NCBI GenBank assembly: GCA_024752435.1
Contig: CP103029.1
Coordinates: 1,860,001-1,924,000 of the forward strand
DNA: 64,000 bases
Source: Allantophomopsis cytisporea
Lineage: Eukaryota; Ascomycota; Leotiomycetes; Phacidiales; Phacidiaceae
Direction: 5' to 3'
The notes under the pieces are model-generated. The model was not told the DNA's origin and did no database searches. It saw only the letters and a list, made by a program, of their open reading frames with translations. Positions 22,279 through 34,474 of the stretch are shown here, piece after piece. Each line of letters begins with the position of its first letter. Within the stretch, counting starts at the first letter, position 1. The position numbers were made by a program, and so were the translations under genes.

Positions 22279-22799
22279 TCAGAAATCAAGCAATAATTGT
22301 GGTGCCAACTTTTCCAAGTCTTCCACCTAAAACCGAATCAGTTCTCATCCCAGCCGAACAGTCCATGCCGAAAACATACCTCCAAGAAACCATCCCCTGC
22401 CCCATTTGCCGACTGACTCCTCTCGAAAGCCGCACGAGCAATGGCCTCTCTCACAAATGTCTCCATGTATTTCCCTACCGCCAATCCAGCATCCTTACTC
22501 ATGCGCGTGCCACCCTGCTGAAAGAACTCGTGCAAGATCTTCGTCAACAGTTCTGGTGGAATATTGGCCTTTGGCTCCTCCTCGTACTCATCGGGGACAG
22601 ATACGGGTAGTGAGGTGCGTTTATTGGGAGCACCTTTAGACGTTGTAGAGGCTTTGGTGCGGGTTTGCACAGGAGGAGAAGAGAATGGATCTTCAGAGTC
22701 TGCAGAATCTGCAGAAGCTGCTCTCGTGCTGCGTGCTGAGGAGGTGGAGGGTCTTGGGGCTTTGAATGGCTTCGTCTTTGTGGTACGTTCTGGAGGCAT
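22279..22799 (-). CDS. CENP-X/MHF2 histone-fold protein
   Basis: Small histone-fold subunit that pairs with CENP-S/MHF1, acting at kinetochores and with FANCM/Mph1-type helicases in DNA repair. Two exons, 22799-22380 and 22326-22279, giving 155 residues. The fold occupies the C-terminal half: IPPELLTKILHEFFQQGGTR, MSKDAGLAVGKYMETFVREA, then ARAAFERSQ. After a short Gly/Ala loop comes the family-typical end VEDLEKLAPQLLLDF, supplied by the second exon after a GTATGT...TTTTAG intron. Reading through the intron would instead give an unrelated 12-residue tail, so the two-exon model is preferred. The N-terminal 75 residues are a Ser/Thr/Pro-rich, basic, probably disordered extension absent from the roughly 80-residue animal protein. 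Confidence 0.88.
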
Positions 22800-24307
22800 G
22801 ATTGCTGCTGTTATGAGTATCGTTTGTTATTGATGGCAAGTAGATTCGTGGACCTGCAGAGCTCTGTGTCGTAATATGATTCGGCGAGTTTCTCCTATCA
22901 AGAAACCGATGTAAAGAATTTATCGAATTATGGAGGTTGGACCGAAAGACGTCCTTGAAGCGTATCGGTACGCGCATCGGAACGCGATATTCTGAATACA
23001 CGATATCACGCTCCCACGTGACAGCAAGTGATGATCAACGCCATTCAGCTTCTGCTCTCACAATATTCCTTGGACCAAAGATACAAGCATAGATGTCAGT
23101 AAGATCTCGAATACTTACATCTGCTATGTGCGCAGTTTGGTATTTTCACATTGAAGATACACATTGTATTCACACCATTTATGAGCTGTATCTCTTGAGT
23201 TTTTGTTTTCTGGATACTCATAACCTTAGAATCATTTCCTTACTATACGTTAATCACAGTTGTTAGATAAGCAAGGTCCTTGTCAGTTCCCTATGTACCA
23301 GCCATATCAATTAATCAACAGCAGTCTTCCATATCTTTCCTATCTAGCCACCATCGAAAGTCCAATACCTGTGGACATCCACGCCCTCTATGGCTCCCAG
23401 AACATACCACGACGATCGAGTGTTAAGTAAGCCTGGTATTACCTTAAATTTATCTGCAAACGAGCGACAAGATCATCTTTAGCAAAAGCGCGGTTTAGTA
23501 TATCAAGTCTATCCCCACATTTCATACTACTTTGCACTGCCAGTTGGCTTTTCACAAAATTATATTTGCAAAAGGGTTTTCAAAAACTGGAAGCAAGACT
23601 AAAGAAGCAGCAGCAATTTAAGGTACTGACAAAAGATCTAGAGCCGAAGAATAAAAGGACTTGTTGTTATGTTCCATGTCTTCAGACTATTCAACGCTTT
23701 CCAGCTGATCGCCACTCTTGAAGATTCACAGAATTCGACTATTCATCAATCTATAGTTAACGACCAGCCATAAATGTTTCATTGGTCATGAGTATCAACA
23801 GCTCCTCCATGAACGACGTCGTTCAAACATGCAGCTTGCAAGAAAGGTAGCTCAGCCAGCGTTTCAATCTCCAAAATTGCTACATCACTGGATATCAAGT
23901 CCGAAATGTATATACAGATGCATTTTAATTATATTACACTTGAAGTCTCTAATCCAGCTCAGCCCCTCTCCCCATACAACATATACTCCAACTCAAACAA
24001 AGATCAAACAATCAACGCTATCCAATCCCATTGCACCGCACCAAAAATCAAATCAACCACAACACCACAGCACCAGTCTCGCCATCCGCTCCATGCCATG
24101 CCATGCAACGCTATGTATGCCATGTAAACGAAACGAAGAAAACGCCGGCCAGGTATCATCCAAACAAGCACTAGACACTAACAACAATACTATAGGCACG
24201 CCCCACTACGATACCGGCAAAAGCGCAGAGGACAAAAGAAAGATATCAAAGAATGTCAGCCGTGTCTTCGTCTTCATCACTCCCCTTAGCCTCTCCCATC
24301 CACCTCA
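22800..24307. other. Intergenic, 1.5 kb
   Basis: Upstream region of CENP-X and 3' flank of the coiled-coil gene. A CACGTG hexamer lies at 23015-23020, about 220 bp upstream of the CENP-X ATG. The plus-strand frame starting at 23829 continues antisense into the coiled-coil gene and is not considered real. Confidence 0.5.
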
Positions 24308-26172
24308 TCAAATAGTCACAACACTAACCCCACTCTCAACTCTTTTATGCCCCTTCTCCTCGTTCGCCCCTCTACTTAGTGTCACGCCCCCACTACGGAA
24401 AATGTTCTCCTTTCCGTCCCCCACAATTCCAAGGCCCAGGCCCTTTTTCGGAGTCATAAAGCTCTTCGTCCGACCGCGCATACTCTGGATTCTACGCAGA
24501 CTCTCCTCTCTGCTCAGCGTAGGTGTGAACACTTCCTCCTTCAGCAACAGCGTACTACTAGTAACATCCGGTGCAGTATTGATGCTGACCGGACGCGGAC
24601 GGTCTTTAGAAGGAGATGAGAGTGTGACAGGAATAGAAGTGGTGGTAGAGATAGTGCGGTACCCGGTGTGGAAAGGTGATGGCGAAGCAGGCGTAGGCGT
24701 TGCTGTGCGAGAGGCCTCGGGCTCCTCATCGGCATCGAGGAGGGACATCAGGGAGTGTCTCTTTGAGGAAGGGGGTTCGCCACTTGGTGTGCCGGAGCGC
24801 TCTTCATCACGGCCGAAGGCGGGAGGAGAGGGAGGCGCAATGTCTTGATAGGGCGAGAGACGTTGTTCGAGATCTCTAGGGAGGGGCTTTGGGGAGAAGT
24901 AGTCTCTTACTTCCTCAGAGATGGAAACATGCCGTTCTTGAATTGGAGCTGGGGCCTCCTTCCGAAGGGACATGGGTTCCGAGTTTCGTGGACGTTTAGT
25001 GGGTGTCGCGGAGACAAAGATATCGAGAGTGGAAGAGCGTTTTGGAGATGGTTTTGGACCCTGAGATGTGCGGCGACGGATTGGAGTAGGCACGCTGAGG
25101 CGGCCGAAGTCTTGTGGGTGGGTACGTCTGCAGTTGCAGGCTTTGTGCACACATTCGAGTTCGAGGAAGGAGACATGAGCGTAAGCCATGTCTGCGCGAC
25201 GCTTTTCCCACATAAGTGCTGTTCGGAGCTCCTCGACTTCTTCACTGTCGGACATGTAAATTGGAGAGGCTGGTATGCGGCGCGGAGATGAGAATTCATC
25301 GGTGGAGTGAGAGATAGGCAGGGGAATGCGACCTTCTGCTGCTATCCGTGCGACCTCCTCGCTATGTGCAATTTCTCGGAGAGCATCTCGCTCTTGTTCA
25401 AGAGACTTGACTGCGTCTACCATCCGAGAAAGCTCTTCCTGCACGCTCAATAAATCATATTTTGCCTGGAAGGCCTCTTGTTTGCGCTCGTCACTCAGCT
25501 TCTTTTCCGTCGATAGCTCATCCTGTAAACGCTGGACGGCTTCTTGTGCAGCTTTGGCTTCGGTCTGGAGAGTTACTAGTTTCGATTGTGACTTGAACGA
25601 TTCCTTGCGTAGTTGCTTGGTGTGAGTTTCCATGGCCTTTTTCGAATGTTCATAATTCTCTTTCTCGCGCGCCAATTTTTCCTATATAAACAATAAGAAT
25701 TTATCATCGATTACCCCTCATTGAAAAGCAAAAAACGTACCATGAGCAGTTCATATCTCTCGCTGACTTTCCTCTTGTCCTGTCTCAACTTTTCATTATC
25801 CCTTCCCAGTGCCAGAATAGATTCCTGTTGTCGAGCTGCCTGGTCGCGATATCTTCTCATCTCAGATTCGGCTTCCTCTCTGCCCAGCATGGCACGTTCG
25901 AGTGCCTTATCATTGGTCTTTCTCTCCAAGGCCTTGCCTTGGAAGATGTTCTGCGATGATGCGTGCATCACTGTGTCGAAAAGCGCAGCTTTCTCCTGAA
26001 CAATACTGTTGCGTTGTTTATGATTCGCGAAGGAAGATCGCAAGCTGGGAGAAGTGGGGACTTGGAAGTGCTTTTGTTGATTCATGCGCTCTGGCGATAC
26101 TGCAAACAGCGCTTTGGCCAGGCCGGGTGTAGCGAGCATGTTGTAATCTGATTCTGATTCTTCCATGATCAT
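24308..26172 (-). CDS. Coiled-coil protein with proline-directed Ser/Thr-rich tail, unrecognised
   Basis: I do not recognise this 601-residue protein. Two exons: 26172-25741 and 25681-24308, joined in frame by GTACGT...TATAG. The N terminus begins MIMEESESDYNMLATPGLAK (a second ATG is two codons in). Residues from about 85 to 265 are a long, charged coiled coil (for example EKLRQDKRKVSERYELLM and EAVQRLQDELSTEKKLSDER), followed by a short helix and a Cys cluster at about 320-330 (LECVHKACNCRR). The rest is low-complexity, rich in SP/TP sites and basic clusters (TPTKRPR, SPKRSS, MTPKKGLG), with SLMSLLDADEE in the middle. This organisation resembles cytoskeletal or spindle-pole scaffolds regulated by CDK, but that is only analogy. 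No membrane segment. Confidence 0.8.
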
Positions 26173-28770
26173 AAATTCAAGGAAGAATATGATGTAGTTA
26201 ATATTCTCTTTTTCTTGACTGATCCGTATGTGATAAAAGCAAGGTTTATGCGCGAAGGAATTTTGACAGCAAAAAGGAAATTTGCTTGGTTGACGTGGAG
26301 GAGTTCGTATGGGACTTTGAAGCGTTAGACTTGCGGTGACCAGTGTGTTGTTGATCAAAAAAGTTGTAGCTCTTTGCCAGGTAACCCGGCAACCATGGAT
26401 GGTGCTGATAATTCTGCGTGAAGAATGAAGCACAACCTCAGGCTTTGCGAACTTAAGCCTCAACCTCAGCGGTATGGCTGAACGATGATGCGCCCGCGAA
26501 ACAAAGCCAGACGATCGTTTGAACTTCCAAATGTCTCAATTCATAAATCTATGTCTCACAGACCTTTTCTTATTCTCTTCGTGCACTACATACGCATTTG
26601 TGAAAGCGGGTGGAGTTTGGTGTGTATCATGGACGACGACTGTCAAATTTAACTTGGAAAGACGATGCCGAAGGGGGGAGCATTTCACTAATTACAACTT
26701 CACTACCCATCAGGAGCCTTACTCGAATGCGTTCAGCCGGTGCCCTCTTGTACCCCTGAGCTATTGACTAGTTGGCTTGTGGCCACAGCAGTATTAACTG
26801 TTAAGTGCACAGTTGGAGTATATGATCCGTACACATGCAAATTGCCTACTCTCCACGACGGCTGAGAAAATGGGGTAACGAGTAAGGAGCCATTTTTGTA
26901 TGAGTTGAGATGTGAACGTGAATATCCAGGAGAGAATATTCTAGGGGCGGGCAAGAAAGATGGAGGACCTCGAATTTCCATGACCTCCAAGTATGTATGT
27001 ACATACATGCACACATGTGATGCATTACTCGTTGAATTCGGGATTATGAACAGCTGACATAAGATGTAGAGACAGAAAGGTCAGTCTGACCTTTTCTGAC
27101 GCTTCTTGCAGTTGTGAAAGACACATGAACATTTATGCCGTTGTTACGTTGTGTCGCTGTCAAGATCCTCGTGCCGTTCTTCTTTATCTCTGGATGTGGG
27201 TTTCTATGCACAAGGCTGGTCAGGTTCCAAGGCAAGAAGGCAGAGAGGCAGCAAGGCAAGGTCATGTGCCAGACCAGCGAAGCAGCATTACCCCGAGCAT
27301 CTTGCCGCTGGTAGTCTTTCTCGGTCGAAAAAGACAGGGAGGGAGCTTTGGTGATTGCAGCACGGAGTCGGCAACTTCGGCGAGAGCTCAGGTAAATTGA
27401 GGGAGAGCAGCGCAGCTCACGATTGAATACACAAGACGAGCCGATACTACGATCGTTTGAGCAGTATAGTAAAGAATGGAGAGCGATTGAGATACAGAGC
27501 CTTTTGAGGCAATTGATCCCTTTTCGCGGTCTGCGCTTGGTGGTGGGATGAAATACTTAGGAGCTGATTTCTCTTTCGTGCGCATCTTGTTCCCGGAGCT
27601 TGGGGCACCTGGCACCTTGATTGTCAATTGCAGCGCTGCATACACGGCGGTCTGGGGGCTTTCCTGAAATACCCGCGGCAACAGCACCAAGGACCAGGGA
27701 GTGGAGAGTACATGCTTGCCCCAAAAGCCCCAGCATTTACCACTCCATTCACCCACCAACATACAAAACAAATACACAGGACTTGCTTTGGGATCAATTT
27801 CTCAAGCCGATGATTATGTTACCTATGTCTCTTTCACATCAGTCTTTTTGCTTCGATTCACTGATATCTTACCCTGTAGAATGGCGTCTTTGTTGTTTTG
27901 ATTCAGAGAAGGACATGGAGGGCTTGGACCCCTTATCAGTGCTGAGAAGGAAAGGGTTTCCACTATTGAAGAAGCACGATCAACTGCCATATCAGTGCTT
28001 CTTTTCTCCCACACCCTCTAAGTGCGATTCTCTCTGCCTTATGGTCCCGGCTGGTTGCTCTGGGGATAGAGTAGTACACACTGTGGAATAGTGTGGATAT
28101 GCTTCGGAGCACTTCCATCATAGTAATGAAGTAAATGTACTGTATACGTGTGTGAGTAACTGTACAAACACACTTACGGCGCAACAAATATCCAAGCACA
28201 TAAGACGTGACAGGCAATGGTACCTTTGGTATGTACCTGCACGAAGAACTTTGTAGCTGTTGACAATCGTAACCCAAGTTGAGTTGAGTGGCAAAGTACT
28301 GAGAAGAGTATCGGTGTGTGTATCGGTAGTCGAGGCCAAGGTACAGCAAAAGTACCTTACCTTGCGGAGTACTGGAGTAAGCCGGTCAAATACGTATGTA
28401 GTTTACAGCGCAGCTCCGTAACGATATCCGATTACTGGATTAGCTGAACTGAAGACTTTTTGGAAACCCACACTGCATAGAATACGAAAACGTCAGTAGG
28501 AAGACAAACAAAAGAACAAAAGAGAAGATAATCAAGAGCACAACTGGAAATAACCACCTAATTGAGTCGACCGTACAAAGTATGAGTGGCTCCAGGAAGG
28601 AATAGGCTCCTTGGCCACAAATAAGTGTATTAGGTACGTAGGTAATGTACCTTCGATACTTGGCTTCTTTCACCTTACCTAGATACATACCTACATCACA
28701 TTAATTTAAGCTATTTAAACATTTCGTCCTCTCAACATCGAAGGCAAGTAATACAGACGAGATGATTGAT

Positions 28771-28798
28771 GAGATGAGATGAGATGAGATGAGGTGAG
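28771..28798. repeat. GAGAT pentamer microsatellite
   Basis: About five tandem copies of GAGAT, the last degenerate, located about 400 bp upstream of the ADP/ATP carrier start codon. Confidence 0.75.
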
Positions 28799-28871
28799 AG
28801 ATTTCCTAATTTCCCCGTATTTCTCCTCCGTAGGTACTAGAGAAGAAAACTCACCTATTATCACGGTGTTA

Positions 28872-28893
28872 TAATTATTATTATTATTATTAT
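28872..28893. repeat. ATT trinucleotide microsatellite
   Basis: About seven ATT units in tandem, 300 bp upstream of the ADP/ATP carrier gene. Confidence 0.75.
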
Positions 28894-29191
28894 CCCTCAA
28901 AAGTCTTAAAGGCGTGGGGGGGCGCATATTCTCATACAAATTATTTCCTCCCGGGTGGAGTTCGTGGGTTCTGGGTAGTAATTCGGTGCGTGCGTGCTTT
29001 CAGAAGAGGCTTCGGGAAAACTAGGCCCAGTCGCCCACTAGCGCTAGGCGAAAAATCCTCTCGACCTTGACCAGCCAACTCTCCTGTATTTAATCCATCA
29101 AAGGTCGATCCAACCTACGACTCCATCCATTCTACAAACTCCTCTCAACCCTTTGTTCTTTTTAGTCGATTTAATTTCACAAGTCGCAATC

Positions 29192-30788
29192 ATGGTTGAA
29201 GGTGATGTTGTTCAGGCAAAGAAGTCCTTCATGGGCATGCCAGTAAGTCAATTCCCTCGGATTCAAAACATCCCAAAGTTGTGTGCGAGAGAAGCGTGAA
29301 GAAGCCGGAACAGATCGCATCTGTATCCATCGCCTCAACAACGATCAATCATCTCCAACGACCTCAATTGGCTCTCAATATGGGTTCTATCGATCTCACG
29401 ATACTCAGCGTATCTGATATCAATGCGTTGGAGCTTGTTTGACATCTCAATGTTCAGGCGCGCTCTTTTTTGCTCACTTACACAACTGCATCTTGAAATA
29501 TAAACAGATTATACTAACATATATCTCTCAGGGTTTCGTTGTTGACTTCTTGAGTACGTCCTCCTTGACATGCGCATAATCGAGTTATCTCGATGTCATT
29601 CATCCGTGTCGTCGATACAATCGACGTTTTATCGGTGTAGATTTTTTCAGAACCAATTGAACTGACCAATCACAGTGGGAGGTGTTTCCGCCGCTGTCTC
29701 CAAGACTGCCGCTGCTCCTATCGAGCGTGTCAAGCTTCTTATCCAGAACCAGGTATGTAAATCTATATATCCCCTTTCTGCTCAACACAAATTGCGACCT
29801 GCAAAGCTGCATTTTCCATATCCGATTTTCCTTGGTCGGAACATCGGTATCGTTATCTGCGGCTCTGCAACCCAATTCCCACACAATGTCCATCGTCGAT
29901 CATCAACCTCAAACACATTGCTAATGGAACTGTTTCAATAGGAGGAGATGCTTAAGTCCGGTCGTCTTGACCGCAAGTACGATGGTATCATTGAGTGCTT
30001 CAAGCGTACCACCGCACAGGAGGGTATGGCCTCCCTCTGGAGAGGTAACACCGCCAACGTCATCCGTTACTTCCCAACCCAGGCCTTGAACTTCGCTTTC
30101 CGCGACACCTACAAGTCCATGTTCGCCTACAAGAAGGAGCGTGACGGTTACGCCAAGTGGATGGTTGGTAACCTCGCTTCCGGTGGTGTAAGTACTCCTC
30201 TTCCTATATTCATGATGTATCCTAATGAGTTGATAGGCTGCTGGTGCCACTTCCCTTCTCTTCGTCTACTCTCTTGATTACGCCCGTACCCGTCTCGCCA
30301 ACGACAACAAGAACGCCAAGACCGGTGGTGACCGTCAATACAACGGTCTCGTTGATGTCTACAAGAAGACCCTCGCCTCTGACGGTATTGCCGGTCTCTA
30401 CCGTGGTTTCGGTCCATCTGTTTTCGGTATCGTTGTCTACCGTGGTCTCTACTTCGGAATGTACGATTCTCTTAAGCCAGTCGTCCTTGTCGGTCCTCTT
30501 GAGGGTAACTTCCTTGCTTCCTTCCTTCTCGGATGGTCTGTCACTACTGGTGCTGGTATCGCTTCTTACCCATTGGACACTATCCGTCGTCGTATGATGA
30601 TGACCTCTGGTGAGGCCGTCAAGTACAAGTCCTCCCTCGATGCTGGTCGCCAGATTGTCGCCAAGGAGGGTGTCAAGTCTCTCTTCAAGGGTGCTGGTGC
30701 CAACATCCTTCGTGGTGTTGCTGGTGCCGGTGTCTTGTCCATCTACGACAAGATGCAGGTCCTCCTCTTCGGAAAGGCCTTCAAGTAA
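29192..30788 (+). CDS. AAC: Mitochondrial ADP/ATP carrier (adenine nucleotide translocator)
   Basis: Inner-membrane exchanger of matrix ATP for cytosolic ADP. Five exons: 29192-29242, 29532-29553, 29676-29752, 29942-30187, 30237-30788; 315 residues. It has the three-fold mitochondrial carrier repeat with signatures [20 protein letters not shown] and [11 protein letters not shown]; the RRRMMM hexapeptide at residues 249-254 is diagnostic of ADP/ATP carriers. Exon 2 is only 22 nt. Introns 1 and 3 are long for this genome (289 and 189 nt). The early exons are small and the last carries 60% of the protein. The coding region uses C-ending codons strongly, consistent with high expression. Confidence 0.97.
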
Positions 30789-32873
30789 ATTCTTTCACCC
30801 CTCTTGTGAATTTGAATTTGGTTGTGGCGCACACCTCTTAACTTTTTGACACTTTTCTCTTAATCGGAGTGGGAGTTGGGAATGATAGAGGTGTAGGGGG
30901 TTGTGGATAATTGCTTTAGACAAAGTTTGTTGTTAGTGGTTGTGATGGCCGCCCTGGGTGGGGAGTAGAAAAGGTGGAAGGTTGTTCACGGTATCTAAGT
31001 GGTAGCGCGTCAACTTTGCAGTGACTTGGGTGCTCACCTTGTCATTGTTGTACTTTATAGCCTGATGTATTCCCTTTGACTTATCTTGCTGTTCATCAAT
31101 AATGCGATGTGATGTGATAAGATGTTATATATTAAGGAGAATATCTTACTTGATGTAACTCCACTTGATAGACATGCTCGGGTGCCACAAGTTTATCATG
31201 TCCTCTCAGTGGAGCAGTAATCTTATGTGTTATATTAAGTTTAAAGACATATTTCGAATTGTATGAGATTGTGGAAGAGTCATGAGAAGCAGACTGCAAT
31301 GCAATCTACCTTTGCTATGATACAACGTAATAGATATTGTACTTGTGGTACTTCACTGTGTGAAAGTCGGCCATATACACAGCACTTGACTATATTTACC
31401 CTTAATTATCAGTGAACACTTCAGCTTTAGGACTCATACGATTAAAGTATCATCAATTCATTAGCATGTTAGAACACTTCCCTCAAACTGGCTTCTAGTA
31501 CCTAGTATCTTTCGCCCAACAGATATATCTTTCAGTTTAAAGAGCCTAGCAGCTACCTATGGGAAGATTGTAGCAACGCAGAAATCAGATCCCATCCCAT
31601 TAACAAATATAATGATCCTTTCTTTTCTTCTTTTTGTCAAGAAAAAAGAGAAAGCCCCAGGGCGCGACCAATTTCCAGCCAACTTTGTTCTTCGAACGAC
31701 ACTCTGCTGGCACGGAAGAATTGTTCAGCTTTCCTATATTTATGTTAATATAGCATTATGTTATCAAGAGGGATCAAACTTACTCTTCTTATAAGAGAAT
31801 TGACCTTCGCTGCTGGATTGGATAACCAACCCAGGACCCCCCGGCTGTTGGGATCACACCACAACAGCGATCTGATGCTCTTGGGGCGTAAGTCATATAT
31901 AGTTAGTATAGCAGGTTATACTGCTATATAAGTACCGGCGAGATCATCTGAATTGAGATCTGATTTTCTCATCTGACCCATGGTGACGCCGGCGGTGTAA
32001 TTTCGACGGGAAGGAAGTGATTCTCAGATTGTGTGACTGGAATTGGCGTCGCTCTGGTGAGATCGTGGGTGGAGGAGGGCTCTGAAACCTCGAGAGGGAA
32101 GGGAAGAAAATCAGAAAACACTGAGGAAGTAGGTCAGCCTTGTGCACTACTCTATAATGAAGTGCCGTAGAGATTTGCATTACGACGTGTAACGTACAGA
32201 TGATTTTGATATTGATATTAAATCAATTGGAAGAATATACAGGGCTCAAAACCTGGCGTAACGCTGAGATTCTGTGTACCTATGTGGTCGAATGTGTATC
32301 GACTCGTAGTTTATTGTTTGTCACATAAAGAGAGGAGCTCTCTGAGAGATGCTGTGGTTTCATAACACAAAATGTGCCGGTGCAGAGTGCGCATTTTCTA
32401 ATTGGGAATTTCTCACCTTGAGTGTGAAAATCATATTACTACTACATCGCCGCCATCACTGCCATTATGATCACTACCTATGGGAACTAGACTTGAATAG
32501 CAGAAAAGCACAGGACCTTTTTTCTATGCTTTGCTACCACCTATGTGTTTTTGGATAATTAAGAGAGGCTGTTGTTTATATAAAAATACCATCAGATTCG
32601 CTACCTACGTGTATTTAAACCCCTCAATTCCTACAGCACGGATCTAAGCTTGATAAGAACAAAGGTCTGCATCTGCAAATAAGATCCGTTATTCTAACTT
32701 CTATGTAAATCCTTGGATACAGTATCTTACAGCATAAGTACAGAGAATTCATGCTTCATCCACTAGATGTACCTCCCAGCTCACATCTTTAGATCTTTCA
32801 ATCCAATCGCGAATATCTCTTTCTATCATCTCGCCTCAACTGATCCGTGTACTCTTACATCATCTTTACTCAC
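30789..32873. other. Intergenic between convergent carrier genes, 2.1 kb
   Basis: 3' flanks of the ADP/ATP carrier (plus) and sideroflexin (minus). No gene seen. A perfect 8-bp inverted repeat (TATAGCAG...CTGCTATA) occurs at 31907-31928. A 60-codon frame at 31612-31794 has no protein character. Confidence 0.5.
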
Positions 32874-34081
32874 TTAAATACCTCTGTTAAACGCAACCTT
32901 TCCCTTTCCATGGAACTCCTCCTCGAGCTTATCAGAGTCAATCTCTTGTCTCTGAGGGAAAGCACCAAGAGCCAAAGGCAAGGCAAAGATACTCGTAGTA
33001 AGAATCAAGCCGAGGTTAACAGGAAGAACCAATCTAGGGTTCTTCTTCAACCAATCCATCTTCTGAAGTCTGACCAGAATAAGTGGTGGAAGGACCATAA
33101 TCGGCGAGCTGTTCAGAACTCTGCTAAGTGCAGTCTCACTAACAGCAATGGTAGCTGCCTTCTTCGACTTTCCAAGACTCTCCTGAGGACCCTCGCTGCC
33201 AGTAGGGTATACATCAATGCCCTTACGGATCTCCTCTCCGCGCATGAGGAAGACGTTGAGAGCTCCAGCGGATGCAACAGCCGCGAATGGTACGAGACGT
33301 CCGAGAATCAGCTTTGTGGATGGCGAGACACGCTTGAGGCGTGGTACGAGGGCGTTCAAGCCCAATGCTACGCTGCAGGAGGCACCAACAGCCAGGAAGT
33401 AGGATTGTACGATTGCGCTGGTGGAAAGTGGCGTGGACTTGTTGGCATTGGCATTATTGATGGCTACGTTAAGGGACTGGTTCGTGATTTGCCAAAGGAG
33501 AGTGCCGGTTGTCTGCGAGCGAGGATTAGCATTGCTGTTCTCCTTTGATACTGCGAAAGAAGGGAATTTACCTTGAGACCTGGGGTCAGCATTCCTGCTG
33601 TGACAACCAGGTTAGAGAGGACGAAGCATGACATTCGGAATGGCAGAAGGACTGGTTCGCCAGTATCTATGTAATCTCTCAGCTTTATTCCATCTTGGTT
33701 TATAAGGTGCCCGCGTACCTGGATGCAATGTCGAGTCGACGATCTTCTTGGCCTCCCAGAGCTCTGGAGTCATAGTTGACATCTTTCCCTGCTTGTACTG
33801 GCTGACCAGACTCTTTGCTCGTTCCAATCCATCCTTTGATACCAATAGTGTTCTGTGATTTTAAGTCAGCTTCTGTTTTAAGTGAGCCACTTATGAATTG
33901 AGGAAACAGGAACCCGAGCAGAGACTCTGAAGATCCAGTTGTCCCAAAGAAAACATTATCCATGTGTAGGAACTCACCTCGGATCGGAAAGATTGGCAGC
34001 ATGCCTCACACGACCCCAGTATGTCTTGAGATCATACTGTGAAGCAGGCAGGTCACGATTTCCTGGTAGCGCAGCAGACAT
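32874..34081 (-). CDS. FSF1: Sideroflexin, mitochondrial inner-membrane transporter
   Basis: Sideroflexins are multi-pass inner-membrane proteins; the human SFXN1 transports serine into mitochondria. Four exons: 34081-33978, 33852-33719, 33666-33572, 33512-32874; 323 residues, the family length. Family segments: LPASQYDLKTYWGRVRHAAN near the N terminus, AKKIVDSTLHPG, then FRMSCFVLSNLVVTAGML and the asparagine-rich TNQSLNVAINNANANKS typical of sideroflexins. Four or more hydrophobic segments follow, e.g. LVPFAAVASAGALNVFLM and LVLPVNLGLILTTSIFALPL. All introns are GT-AG. Start is the first ATG giving the MSAALPGNRDLPASQYDL N terminus; the frame upstream has no family similarity. Confidence 0.94.
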
Positions 34082-34474
34082 CTTTGCAACAGTACTGCAG
34101 GATTGCAATCGCAGACGAAGCTCAAGGTCCTTGGAGAGAGATGACCCAACGCCTCTGTAGAACGTCGCACAACAATCGCAGTGAGTCAAGCCACCACGGG
34201 AGCTACTACTGGTCCCTTGATAAATTATTCTGCCGTATTGATCTCGCTTGGACTACTCAGTTCACTCACCGACTTTTATCCTGCAGCACCTCTACTTCCG
34301 ATTTCGCTTATTTGTTCACGATTTGCTGACATAGGCAAGCAAAAATAATTCTAAACCACTTGTCATAAATCCCCCCTTGACACCTAATCTGGGAATTTAT
34401 ACCAAGTGATGATCATGTCGACACATCTGAAGATATCACACAAGAACAAAAATTTATCAGAAATGCAAAATAAA
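34082..34474. other. Spacer between FSF1 and tRNA-Arg, 0.39 kb
   Basis: Upstream region of the sideroflexin gene, immediately downstream of the tRNA. No further feature seen. Confidence 0.5.

Larger units (their letters stand above)
26173..29191. other. Gene-poor stretch, 3.0 kb
   Basis: No supportable gene. Several frames of 60-156 codons occur (for example 27388-27777 minus and 27621-28091 plus), but they overlap on opposite strands, have odd composition and show no domain. The right end contains two microsatellites and the promoter/5' leader of the ADP/ATP carrier gene. Confidence 0.5.

Noticed and set aside
23829..24848. 339-codon plus-strand frame
   Set aside because: Its second half is antisense to the coiled-coil gene, whose coding frame is clearly protein-like; the first half is Pro/His/Thr-rich noise.
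27388..28091. Overlapping minus (27388-27777) and plus (27621-28091) frames
   Set aside because: They contradict each other, show no domain, and have no splice-supported extension.
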